64,000 nt of DNA from NCBI RefSeq assembly GCF_900101465.1, contig NZ_FMZM01000007.1, positions 195,943 through 259,942 on the forward strand, written 5' to 3'. The notes beneath the pieces are model-generated. The model worked only from the letters and a program-made list of their open reading frames with translations. It did not search any database and was not told where the DNA came from. Below, piece by piece: positions 42,628 through 51,233 of the stretch (positions are counted from its first letter, which is position 1; every line of letters begins with the position of its first letter). The stretch is from Nocardioides lianchengensis. GTDB taxonomy: Bacteria; Actinomycetota; Actinomycetes; Propionibacteriales; Nocardioidaceae. The translations under genes were made by a program, and so were the position numbers.

Positions 42628-43455
42628 ATGGCCAACATCCGCAGCGTCTACCAGCGGCCGCTGGGCGCCCTCGACACCCTCGGGGAGCAGCTCCGGTTCT
42701 ACCTGCGCGTCCTGCGCGCCCTGCCGCGCTCGGTCGCCCGCTACCCGCGCGAGATCCTCCGGATCCTCGCCGAGGTCACTCTGGGCTCCGGCGCGCTCGC
42801 CGTCATCGGCGGCACCATCGGCGTCATCATCGGCATGACCTTCTTCACCGGCGCCCAGGTCGGCCTGTCCGGGTACGCCGCGCTCAACCAGCTCGGCACG
42901 GCCGCGTTCTCCGGCTTCGTGTCGGCCTACTTCAACACCCGCGAGATCGCCCCGCTGGTCGCCGGCATCGCCCTGGCCGCCACGGTCGGCTGCGGCTTCA
43001 CCGCCCAGCTCGGCGCGATGCGGATCTCCGAGGAGGTCGACGCCCTCGAGGTGATGGCCATCCCCTCGATGCCCTTCCTGGTCGCGACCCGGGTCATCGG
43101 CGGGCTGATCGCGATCATCCCGCTGTACGTCGTGGGGCTGCTGTCGTCGTACTTCGCCAGCCGACTGGTGGTCACCCAGTTCTACGGCCAGTCGTCGGGC
43201 ACCTACGACCACTACTTCAACCAGTTCCTGCCACCCGGCGACGTGCTGTGGTCGTTCGGCAAGGTGCTGGTCTTCGCGGTCGTGGTGATCCTGATCCACT
43301 GCTACCACGGCTACACCGCCTCCGGCGGTCCTGCGGGAGTCGGCGTCGCCGTCGGTCGCGCGGTGCGCACCAGCATCGTCGCCATCAACGTCATCGACCT
43401 GTTCCTGTCCATGGCGATCTGGGGCACGTCCACCACCGTGCGATTGGCGGGGTGA
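42628..43455 (+). CDS. yrbEB: Mce permease YrbEB (MlaE family)
   Basis: 275 residues. Family segments: EVTLGSGALAVIGGTIGVII, STREIAPLV-like FNTREIAPLVAGIALAATVG, CGFTAQLGAMRISEEVDALE and VMAIPSMPFLVATRVIGGLI. The second subunit of the MlaE-type permease. It starts 4 nt after yrbEA and shares GTGA with a possible early start of mceA. Confidence 0.95.
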   Translation: MANIRSVYQRPLGALDTLGEQLRFYLRVLRALPRSVARYPREILRILAEVTLGSGALAVIGGTIGVIIGMTFFTGAQVGLSGYAALNQLGTAAFSGFVSAYFNTREIAPLVAGIALAATVGCGFTAQLGAMRISEEVDALEVMAIPSMPFLVATRVIGGLIAIIPLYVVGLLSSYFASRLVVTQFYGQSSGTYDHYFNQFLPPGDVLWSFGKVLVFAVVVILIHCYHGYTASGGPAGVGVAVGRAVRTSIVAINVIDLFLSMAIWGTSTTVRLAG

Positions 43456-43460
43456 GGGCG

Positions 43461-44732
43461 ATGGTGCGCACCAAGCTGCTCGGCGTCGCCTTCCTCGCCC
43501 TGGTCGTGCTGGCGGTCTACCTCACCTACGGCGTGTTCACGCAGAAGTTCACCGACTACGACCGGGTCACCCTGGAGACCTCGAAGATCGGCCTGCAGCT
43601 GCCGCGCCGCGCGGACGTCAAGGTCCGCGGCGTGATCGTCGGCGAGGTGCTCGACGTGCGCTCCGACACCGACGGGGCCGAGATCGAGCTCGGCATCTTC
43701 CCGGACAAGCGCGACATCATCCCCGCCGGAGTCACCGGCTCGATCGTGCCCAAGACCCTCTTCGGCGAGAAGTACGTCTCGCTGGTCGTCCCCGACGAGG
43801 CCACCGAGGGCTCGCTCCGGGCGGGCGCGACCATCCGTCGTACCCAGCTGCCGACGGAGGTGGAGGACGTCCTCTCCGACCTCTACCCGCTGCTGCGCAC
43901 CGTCCAGCCCGCCGACCTCAACCTCACGCTGACCGCCCTGGCGACCGCGCTGGAGGGTCGGGGCGACCGGCTCGGCGACAACCTCGAGACCGTCGACAGC
44001 TACCTCAAGCGGCTCAACCCGCAGATCCCCGCCCTGGTCGAGGACCTCCGGCTCACCGCCCAGGTCGCCGACGTGTACGACGAGATCCTGCCCGAGGTGG
44101 GCGAGATCCTGGAGGACACCATCACCACCACCAGCACGCTGGAGGAGCGCGAGAAGGACCTGAACGGGCTGTTCACCGACGTCACCGCCTTCTCCGGCAC
44201 CGCCCGCGGGTTCCTCTCGGACAACGAGGCCAACCTGATCCGCCTCGGCGAGGTGAGCGAGCCGTTCGTCGGCCTGCTGGCCAAGTACGCCCCGGAGTAC
44301 CCCTGCCTCCTCAAGGGCATCGTCGGCGCCGGCGAGCTGCAGGCCGAGGCGTTCCGCGACTACACCCTCCACATCGTGCTGGAGACGCTGCCGAACCAGC
44401 CGCGCGCCTACGGCCCCCAGGACAAGCCGCGCTTCGGCGAGGACCGCGGGCCGACCTGCCTGCACCTGCCCAAGCCCAACTCCAGCCAGGAGAACCCCCT
44501 GCGTCGTCAGCCGAACATGAACGACGGCGTCGACGAGCCGACCGGCAAGGGCACCTCCCGGGTCGCGACCGGCTACGGCCAGCGCGACGCGCACGCCGGC
44601 ACCACGGCCGAGGCCGACCTGCTCCGCTCCCTGGTCGCCGACGGGACCGGCCAGCAGGCCGGCGACGTCAGCGACCTCGGGGTGCTGCTGGTCGGCCCGA
44701 TGGCCCGGGGCGCGGAGGTGTCGCTGCGATGA
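43461..44732 (+). CDS. mceA: Mce protein A (MlaD domain)
   Basis: 423 residues. N-terminal membrane anchor (about 5–24, KLLGVAFLALVVLAVYLTYG), then the MlaD/MCE beta-barrel domain (IGLQLPRRADVKVRGVIVGE, TGSIVPKTLFGEKYVSLVVP), a helical coiled region and a C-terminal tail. MCE proteins A–F form a hetero-hexameric conduit for lipids across the envelope. The ATG at 43461 is chosen; a GTG at 43452 overlapping yrbEB's stop is possible. Confidence 0.93.
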   Translation: MVRTKLLGVAFLALVVLAVYLTYGVFTQKFTDYDRVTLETSKIGLQLPRRADVKVRGVIVGEVLDVRSDTDGAEIELGIFPDKRDIIPAGVTGSIVPKTLFGEKYVSLVVPDEATEGSLRAGATIRRTQLPTEVEDVLSDLYPLLRTVQPADLNLTLTALATALEGRGDRLGDNLETVDSYLKRLNPQIPALVEDLRLTAQVADVYDEILPEVGEILEDTITTTSTLEEREKDLNGLFTDVTAFSGTARGFLSDNEANLIRLGEVSEPFVGLLAKYAPEYPCLLKGIVGAGELQAEAFRDYTLHIVLETLPNQPRAYGPQDKPRFGEDRGPTCLHLPKPNSSQENPLRRQPNMNDGVDEPTGKGTSRVATGYGQRDAHAGTTAEADLLRSLVADGTGQQAGDVSDLGVLLVGPMARGAEVSLR

Positions 44733-45769
44733 GCGTCCTCGACAAGCGCACCGCCGGCGACCTGGCCAAGCTCCTGGTCTTCATCGTCGTCACGACCCTG
44801 GCCACCGGGGTCCTGGTCATCACCATCGGCAACCTGACCTTCGGCGCCTCCCGCGAGTACCGCGCCGAGTTCGTCGACGCCACCGGCGTCGTCAAGGGCG
44901 ACGACGTCCGGATCGCCGGCGTCAAGGTCGGCACGGTCAAGGACATCGAGATCCGCGACCGGACCCGGGCCCTGGTCACCTTCAGCGTGGCCGAGGGGTC
45001 CGCGGTCCGAGAGTCGACGACCGCGTCGATCCGCTACCGCAACCTCGTCGGGCAGCGCTACATCTCGCTGGCCGAGGGGGTCGGCGACACGGAGCCGCTC
45101 GACGAGGGGGACACCATCCCGGTGGGGCGGACCAAGCCGGCGCTCGACCTGACGGTCCTGTTCAACGGCTTCAAGCCGCTCTTCCAGGCGCTGTCGCCGT
45201 CCGACATCAACCAGCTCTCCTACGAGATCGTCCAGGTGTTCCAGGGCGAGGGCGGCACGCTGGAGAGCCTGCTCGGCCACACCGCCTCGGTCACCAGCAC
45301 CCTCGCCGATCGCGACGAGGTGATCTCGTCGCTGATCACCAACCTCAACGACGTGCTCGACCACCTCGGCGACCGCGACGACCAGCTGTCCCAGCTGATC
45401 GTCAACTTCAAGACGCTGGTCGGCGGGCTGAAGGACGACCGCGAGGCGATCCTCTCCTCGCTCGACCAGATCTCCCTGCTCTCCGAGCAGACCGCCGACC
45501 TCGTGACCGGCATCAAGGAGCCGTTCGTCGACGACGTGAAGCAGCTGCGCCGCCTGGCCACCAACATCGACGACAACAAGGGCGAGCTCGACCGGGCCCT
45601 GCAGGTGCTCCCGATCAAGCTGGAGAAGGTCGGCCGCACCGCCATCTACGGCTCCTGGTTCAACTTCTACCTCTGCCACTTCGAGGGCAAGGTCAAGCTG
45701 CCGGCCGGCATCGAGGTGCCGCTCGACGACGCCTTCAAGACCGGCGGCAAGAGGTGTGATCTCGGATGA
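44729..45769 (+). CDS. mceB: Mce protein B (MlaD domain)
   Basis: 346 residues: anchor LAKLLVFIVVTTLATGVLVI, MCE domain (DATGVVKGDDVRIAGVKVGT, RNLVGQRYISLAEGVGD), long helices with repeated heptad-like patterns (RDEVISSLITNLNDVLDHLG, GDRDDQLSQLIVNFKTLVGG) that should build the channel needle. It overlaps mceA by four bases (ATGA). Confidence 0.94.
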   Translation: MSVLDKRTAGDLAKLLVFIVVTTLATGVLVITIGNLTFGASREYRAEFVDATGVVKGDDVRIAGVKVGTVKDIEIRDRTRALVTFSVAEGSAVRESTTASIRYRNLVGQRYISLAEGVGDTEPLDEGDTIPVGRTKPALDLTVLFNGFKPLFQALSPSDINQLSYEIVQVFQGEGGTLESLLGHTASVTSTLADRDEVISSLITNLNDVLDHLGDRDDQLSQLIVNFKTLVGGLKDDREAILSSLDQISLLSEQTADLVTGIKEPFVDDVKQLRRLATNIDDNKGELDRALQVLPIKLEKVGRTAIYGSWFNFYLCHFEGKVKLPAGIEVPLDDAFKTGGKRCDLG

Positions 45770-46758
45770 TGGTTCCCTTCCGCGAGCGCAACCCCGTGAT
45801 CATCGGCGCGGTCAGCCTGGCCGTGCTGCTCGGCCTGCTGCTGGCCGCCTTCCGGGCCCAGGACCTGCCGCTGATCGGCGGCGGCGACACCTACACCGCC
45901 GCCTTCGCCGAGTCCGGAGGCCTCAAGGCCAACGACGAGGTCCGGATCGCCGGCGTCCGGGTCGGCAAGGTCGAGTCCGTCGAGCTCGACGGCGACCACG
46001 TCCAGGTGACCTTCAAGGTCAAGACCGACTCCGGCTTCGGCGCCGACACCCGGGCGGCGATCCGGGTCAAGACCCTGCTCGGCGCCATGTACCTCGCCCT
46101 GGAGCCGGCCGGCTCGGGCCAGCTCGCCGAGGACAGCGAGATCCCGGTCGAGCGGACCAGCTCGCCGTACGACGTCGTCGAGGCCTTCGAGGGGCTCGCG
46201 ACGACGTCGGAGGAGATCGACACCGACCAGCTGGCCGACTCGCTCTCCACGCTCGCCGACCTGACCCGCAACACCCCGGAGGAGTTCCGCGACGCGCTGA
46301 CCGGCGTCTCCGCCCTCTCGACGAACATCGCCGCGAAGAACGAGCAGATCGGCACCCTGCTGCAGAACCTCACCCGGGTCACCAAGGTCCTCGACGAGCG
46401 TGACACCGACATCGTCCAGCTGATGAAGGACTCCGACGTCCTCTTCCGCTCGCTGGTGGCGCGGCGTGATGCCGTGCACCGGCTGCTGGTGTCGACCTCC
46501 ACGCTGTCGAAGTCGCTCACCGCGCTGGTCCGCGAGTCCCGCGACGACCTGAAGCCCGCCCTCGCCGAGCTGGAGAACGTGCTGCGCGTGCTCAACAAGA
46601 ACGAGGACAACCTCGACAACAGCCTGCGGCTGATGGCGCCGTTCTACCGCGTCTTCGCCAGCACGCTCGGTGGCGGCCCCTGGTTCGACACCTACATCCA
46701 GAACCTGCCGCCGGTGCCCGACCTGGCCAACGGCGGCGGCGTCGGAGGTCTCGGATGA
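45766..46758 (+). CDS. mceC: Mce protein C (MlaD domain)
   Basis: 330 residues: anchor NPVIIGAVSLAVLLGLLLAA, MCE domain (GGLKANDEVRIAGVRVGKVE, IRVKTLLGAMYLALEPAGSG), helical region with LQNLTRVTKVLDERDTDIVQ and RESRDDLKPALAELENVLRV. The tail ends NGGGVGGLG. Four-base overlaps on both sides show tight coupling with mceB and mceD. Confidence 0.94.
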   Translation: MMVPFRERNPVIIGAVSLAVLLGLLLAAFRAQDLPLIGGGDTYTAAFAESGGLKANDEVRIAGVRVGKVESVELDGDHVQVTFKVKTDSGFGADTRAAIRVKTLLGAMYLALEPAGSGQLAEDSEIPVERTSSPYDVVEAFEGLATTSEEIDTDQLADSLSTLADLTRNTPEEFRDALTGVSALSTNIAAKNEQIGTLLQNLTRVTKVLDERDTDIVQLMKDSDVLFRSLVARRDAVHRLLVSTSTLSKSLTALVRESRDDLKPALAELENVLRVLNKNEDNLDNSLRLMAPFYRVFASTLGGGPWFDTYIQNLPPVPDLANGGGVGGLG

Positions 46759-47894
46759 ACGCCACCCTGAAGCGGGTCCTCCCGCTGCTCGTCGTCGCGG
46801 CCCTGGTGGTGGCGGCCGCGCTGACCATGTTCGGCTCCGATGAGCCCAAGAAGCTCACGGCCCACTTCCCGCGCACCGTCTCGATCTACGAGGGCAGCGA
46901 CGTCCGGGTCCTCGGCGTCCCGATCGGCAAGGTGGTCAGCGTGACCCCCACCGGCACCGACGTCGCCGTCGAGATGGAGTACGACGCCGAGGTGAAGGTC
47001 CCCGCGGACGCGCAGGCGGTCATCGTCGCTCCGTCCATCGTCGGCGACCGGTTCATCCAGCTGACCCCGGTCTACGAGCAGGGCCAGAAGGTGCTCGCGA
47101 CCTCCGCGACGCTGCCGGTGGAGCGCACGTCCGTGCCGCTCGAGCTCGACCAGATCTACTCCAGCATCGACGACCTCACCGTCGCCCTCGGCCCGAACGG
47201 GGCCAACAAGGAGGGGGCGCTCACCGACCTGCTGGAGACGACCGCCAAGAACTTCGGCGGCCAGGGCGCACAGCTCAACCGGACGATCAAGGACTTCGGC
47301 AAGCTCAGCGCCACCCTCGACGACAACAAGGACGAGCTGTTCGGATCGGCGCGCCAGCTGGAGGCCTTCATCAGCACGCTGGCCGAGAACGACACGACCG
47401 TGCGCCAGTTCAACCAGTCGCTGGCCGGGGTGTCCACGATGCTGGCGGGGGAGCGGGAGGAGCTCTCGGCCTCCCTGGAGAACCTGTCGGTCGCCCTCGG
47501 CGAGGTCTCGACCTTCGTGAAGGACAACCGCGAGGTCCTCGGCCGCGACATCGCCGGCCTCAACCGGGTCGCCAAGGTGCTGGTCAAGCAGCGCGGTGCG
47601 CTCGACGAGATCCTGAAGGCCGGCCCGCTCGCGCTGAACAACCTGTTCCTGGCCTACAACCCGGAGGCCGGGACGCTCGACACCAACGCCAACATCGGCA
47701 ACCTCGCCCACGAGATCACCTCGGACCCGAGCGTCGTCGTCTGCAGCATCCTGGCCCAGAACGACCCCACCGGCGCCCTGTGCCAGCTCGTGCAGGGCAT
47801 CCTCCCGCGGGCGGGGGCGCTCTCCGGTCCGGCGGCCGACCGGTCGACCGTCCTCGACCCGACGCTCGGCGGACTCGTGGAGGCGAAGCGATGA
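46755..47894 (+). CDS. mceD: Mce protein D (MlaD domain)
   Basis: 379 residues: anchor VLPLLVVAALVVAAALTMFG, MCE domain with SIYEGSDVRVLGVPIGKVVS and APSIVGDRFIQLTPVYEQG, helical region (LEAFISTLAENDTTVRQFNQ; GEREELSASLENLSVALGEV), C-terminal segment with two Cys (VVCSILAQNDPTGALCQLVQ). Four-base overlaps with mceC and mceE. Confidence 0.94.
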   Translation: MNATLKRVLPLLVVAALVVAAALTMFGSDEPKKLTAHFPRTVSIYEGSDVRVLGVPIGKVVSVTPTGTDVAVEMEYDAEVKVPADAQAVIVAPSIVGDRFIQLTPVYEQGQKVLATSATLPVERTSVPLELDQIYSSIDDLTVALGPNGANKEGALTDLLETTAKNFGGQGAQLNRTIKDFGKLSATLDDNKDELFGSARQLEAFISTLAENDTTVRQFNQSLAGVSTMLAGEREELSASLENLSVALGEVSTFVKDNREVLGRDIAGLNRVAKVLVKQRGALDEILKAGPLALNNLFLAYNPEAGTLDTNANIGNLAHEITSDPSVVVCSILAQNDPTGALCQLVQGILPRAGALSGPAADRSTVLDPTLGGLVEAKR

Positions 47895-49303
47895 GCCGCC
47901 TGCGCAGGGGTACGACGGCGCTGCTCGGCGTACTGCTCGGCTCGGTCGGGCTGGCCGGCTGCGACTTCGACGTCTACCAGCTGCCGCTGCCCGGCGGCAC
48001 CGACGCCGGAAGCGACGCGATCGAGCTCACCGTGGAGTTCCGCGACGTCCTCGACCTGGTGCCGAAGTCGACGGTGAAGGTCAACGACGTCTCGGTCGGA
48101 CAGGTCACCGCGGTCGACCTCGACGGCTACACCGCCCGGGTCACCGTCGAGCTCCGGTCCGACACCAAGCTGCCCGAGAACACCACGGCCGAGATCCGCC
48201 AGACCAGTCTGCTCGGGGAGAAGTTCGTCTCCCTGAGTGCGCCCGAGACCGGGGCGACAGGCGAGCTGAGCGACGGCGAGACCATCCCGCTCGACCGCAC
48301 GGGTCGCAACCCGGAGGTCGAGGAGGTGCTCGGTGCCCTGAGCCTGGTGCTCAACGGCGGCGGCATCGCCCAGCTCAAGACCATCGCGAGCGAGCTCAAC
48401 CAGGCCCTCGAGGGTCGCGAGGGTGCTGCGAAGTCGGTGCTCACCCAGGTCGACACGCTGATGTCGAACCTCGACGACGGCAAGGCCGACATCGTCAACG
48501 CCATCGAGTCCCTCGACCGCCTCGCCAAGACCGCCCGCGGTCAGCAGGACACCATCGACGCCGCCCTGGCCGAGCTGCCCACGGCCCTGGAGTCCCTGGA
48601 CCGCCAGCGCGAGGACCTGGTCACGATGCTGCAGAGCCTCAACCGGCTCGGGGACGTCGGGGTCCGGGTCATCAAGGCGACCAAGGACGCCACCATCTCG
48701 ACGGTCACCCAGCTGGAGCCGGTGCTCCGTCAGCTGGCCAACTCCGGCGACTCCTTCGTCAAGGCGTTCCACGTCTTCCTGACCTACCCGTTCGTCGACG
48801 AGGTCGTCGGCCGCGACCCCCAGGTGGCGCGCAACCTGCACATGGGCGACTACACCAACCTCTCGATCAGCCTGGACCTCGACCTCTCGGGTGGCCTCAC
48901 CCCGGGCGCGACGCCGACCCTGCTGCCGAGCCCCGCCGACCCCGGGGTGATCGTCGGTCTGGTGACCCGCTGCCTGCAGAGCGGCCGGCTCGACAGCCAG
49001 GCCTGCAAGGACGTGCTCAAGAACGTGGAGGCACTGCTGAAGCTGAAGGCCGAGTGCCAGAAGCCGGCCAACCGCGACACGGTGGTCTGCAAGCTGCTCA
49101 ACCAGGTGCCAGGCCTCCCGTCGCTGCCCGTGCCGGGTCTCGGCGACGTCCTGGGCGACATCACCGGTGAGCTCGGCCTGAGCCGCCCGGCGACCGGCGG
49201 GACCACGGCCACTGCCGGGCGAGGGCCGACCCTCGGCCAGCTCGCGGAGGCCTACGACCCGGGTCTGGTCAGCCTGCTCGTCCCGGGGATGGTGAGCCGA
49301 TGA
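47891..49303 (+). CDS. mceE: Mce protein E, lipoprotein (LprK-like)
   Basis: 470 residues. Signal peptide with lipobox LAGC (Cys24; ALLGVLLGSVGLAGCDFD), so it is lipid-anchored outside the membrane, as is MceE/LprK in mycobacteria. MCE domain (LVPKSTVKVNDVSVGQVTAV, RQTSLLGEKFVSLSAPETG), helical part (NAIESLDRLAKTARGQQDTI; LDRQREDLVTMLQSLNRLGD), and a long C-terminal extension rich in Pro/Gly with four Cys (residues about 355–400). Confidence 0.94.
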   Translation: MSRLRRGTTALLGVLLGSVGLAGCDFDVYQLPLPGGTDAGSDAIELTVEFRDVLDLVPKSTVKVNDVSVGQVTAVDLDGYTARVTVELRSDTKLPENTTAEIRQTSLLGEKFVSLSAPETGATGELSDGETIPLDRTGRNPEVEEVLGALSLVLNGGGIAQLKTIASELNQALEGREGAAKSVLTQVDTLMSNLDDGKADIVNAIESLDRLAKTARGQQDTIDAALAELPTALESLDRQREDLVTMLQSLNRLGDVGVRVIKATKDATISTVTQLEPVLRQLANSGDSFVKAFHVFLTYPFVDEVVGRDPQVARNLHMGDYTNLSISLDLDLSGGLTPGATPTLLPSPADPGVIVGLVTRCLQSGRLDSQACKDVLKNVEALLKLKAECQKPANRDTVVCKLLNQVPGLPSLPVPGLGDVLGDITGELGLSRPATGGTTATAGRGPTLGQLAEAYDPGLVSLLVPGMVSR

Positions 49304-50583
49304 TCACCCGTCGTACCAAGGTCCAGCTGCTGATCTTCGTGGTCATCACGCTCGTCGGCGTCAGCTTCGTCGGCGCCCGCTACGCCCGCCTCGACCGGAT
49401 CTTCGTCGACGACAGCTACACCGTCGTCGCCCACTTCGCCGACTCCGGCGGCATCTTCGCCGGCGGCGAGGTGTCCTACCGCGGGGTCAAGATCGGCGAG
49501 GTCAGCGAGCTGGAGCTCACCGAGGACGGCGTCGACGTCCACCTGTCCATCGACAAGGACCAGGACGAGATCCCGGCCAAGACCCTCGCCGTCGTCGGCA
49601 ACCGCTCCGCCGTCGGCGAGCAGTACGTCGAGCTGCAGCCGCAGGTCGACGACGGTCCCTACCTCGCCGAGAGCTCCGAGATCGCCCAGGACGACACCCG
49701 GATCCCGATCGCCACCGACAAGTTCCTCACCGACCTGTCGACGACCGTGGGGTCTGTGGACCAGGAGGCGCTGCGCACGACCGTCGCCGAGCTCGGTGAC
49801 GCCTTCGAGGGCACCGGGCCGGACCTGCAGCGCATCATCGACACCGGCAACTCGTTCATCGAGACCGCCAACGACAACTTCGACGTCACCCGGGCGCTGA
49901 TCCGCGACAGCAACACCGTGCTGCAGGGGCAGGTCGACAGCGCCAGCTCGCTGCGGACCTTCGCCAGTCAGCTGAAGCTGTTCAGCGGCACCCTCGCCGC
50001 GTCCGACCCCGACCTGCGTCGCCTCATCGACACCGGGTCGCTCGCGGCCACGGAGCTGCGCACCTTCCTGGAGCAGAACGGCGTCGAGCTCGGCGACCTG
50101 ATCAACAACCTGGTCACCACCGGCGAGGTCACCGTCAAGAACCTGCCCGGCATCGAGCAGCTGCTGGTGATCTACCCCTACATCGTCGAGGGCGGCTTCA
50201 CCGTCGTCTCGAAGTCCAGCGACGGCAACTACGACGCCCACTTCGGCCTGGTCCTCACCACTCAGGCCGCGTGCACCGGCGGCTACGAGAGCACCGACAA
50301 GCGGATCCCGCAGGACGGCTCCAACCGGCCGATGAACACCAAGGCCGGCTGCACCGAGCCCGCGTCGAAGAGCAACGCCCGCGGCCCCCAGAACCTCGCG
50401 CCCCGCGCCCCCGCCGACTACGACGCGCCCGTGGTGGCGTCGTACGACGAGGACAGCGGCGAAGTGACCTGGTTGCCGGGGAGCGGGGCCGACCTGGGCG
50501 GCACCGGTAGCGTGGCCCCGCCGTCCCTCGGAGAGGAGTCGTGGAAGTGGCTGTACCTCCAGCCCCTGCAGCGCCAGGAGTGA
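49300..50583 (+). CDS. mceF: Mce protein F (MlaD domain)
   Basis: 427 residues: anchor VQLLIFVVITLVGVSFVGAR, MCE domain (GGIFAGGEVSYRGVKIGEVS, VVGNRSAVGEQYVELQPQVD), helical part (DTGNSFIETANDNFDVTRAL; IRDSNTVLQGQVDSASSLRT) and a C-terminal domain with two Cys. Last of the six channel proteins. The following gene probably starts 37 nt inside its 3' end. Confidence 0.94.
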   Translation: MITRRTKVQLLIFVVITLVGVSFVGARYARLDRIFVDDSYTVVAHFADSGGIFAGGEVSYRGVKIGEVSELELTEDGVDVHLSIDKDQDEIPAKTLAVVGNRSAVGEQYVELQPQVDDGPYLAESSEIAQDDTRIPIATDKFLTDLSTTVGSVDQEALRTTVAELGDAFEGTGPDLQRIIDTGNSFIETANDNFDVTRALIRDSNTVLQGQVDSASSLRTFASQLKLFSGTLAASDPDLRRLIDTGSLAATELRTFLEQNGVELGDLINNLVTTGEVTVKNLPGIEQLLVIYPYIVEGGFTVVSKSSDGNYDAHFGLVLTTQAACTGGYESTDKRIPQDGSNRPMNTKAGCTEPASKSNARGPQNLAPRAPADYDAPVVASYDEDSGEVTWLPGSGADLGGTGSVAPPSLGEESWKWLYLQPLQRQE

Positions 50584-51233
50584 CGAGCAGCCCGCCCGAC
50601 CCGGACCCCAGCACCACCCCGCGCTCCGCGCGGTTCCGGCTCGCCCTGCTGCTCGTCCTCGTCGTGGTGCTGCTCGGTGCCGCCGGCACCGTCGTCTGGT
50701 TGCTCGTCGACGGTCGCGCGAGCGGCGACGACGCCGACGACCTCGGGCCCGAGCGTGACACGGTGATGAGCCAGACCCGGCAGTTCGTGCTGCGCAGCCA
50801 GACCTACGGCCCCGACGACCTCGACGCGGACAAGAAGCTCACCGAGCACCGCGAGTCCGTCGAGGAGGTCACCTCGGACAAGTTCGACGCCGCCTACGAC
50901 GAGTCGCTCCCGTTCCTCGAGCAGGCGGTCGCGGAGCGGGGGGTCGGGCAGACGACGAAGGTCCTCGGCATCGGGGTCCAGTACCTCGACGACGACTCGG
51001 CCCGGGTGCTCGTCGGCGGCGAGTCGACGTTCACCCTCGCCGACGACCAGGGCGAGGAGCAGGCGCCCCGGACCCAGACCTTCCGCCAGGTCATCGACCT
51101 GGTCAAGGTCGACGGCGACTGGCTGGTCGACGAGGCCAACATCGCCGACCAGGCGTCCGGCCAGCCGTCCGCGTCGACCTCCCCGAGCCCGTCCACCGAG
51201 CCGTCGCCGAGCAGCACCGGAGGCGGCCGATGA
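50547..51233 (+). CDS. Mce-associated membrane protein (Mam/VirB8-like)
   Basis: 228 residues. One membrane segment (FRLALLLVLVVVLLGAAGTV, about 30–53) preceded by a Pro-rich cytoplasmic head; the outer part is NTF2/VirB8-like (TVMSQTRQFVLRSQTYGPDD, EVTSDKFDAAYDESLPFLEQ, VLGIGVQYLDDDSARVLVGG, FRQVIDLVKVDGDWLVDEAN), as in mycobacterial Mam proteins that stabilise the Mce complex. AGGAG lies eight bases before the GTG at 50547; GTGs at 50541 and 50580 (GTGA with the mceF stop) are alternatives. The tail is Ser/Pro-rich. Confidence 0.87.
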   Translation: MAVPPAPAAPGVTSSPPDPDPSTTPRSARFRLALLLVLVVVLLGAAGTVVWLLVDGRASGDDADDLGPERDTVMSQTRQFVLRSQTYGPDDLDADKKLTEHRESVEEVTSDKFDAAYDESLPFLEQAVAERGVGQTTKVLGIGVQYLDDDSARVLVGGESTFTLADDQGEEQAPRTQTFRQVIDLVKVDGDWLVDEANIADQASGQPSASTSPSPSTEPSPSSTGGGR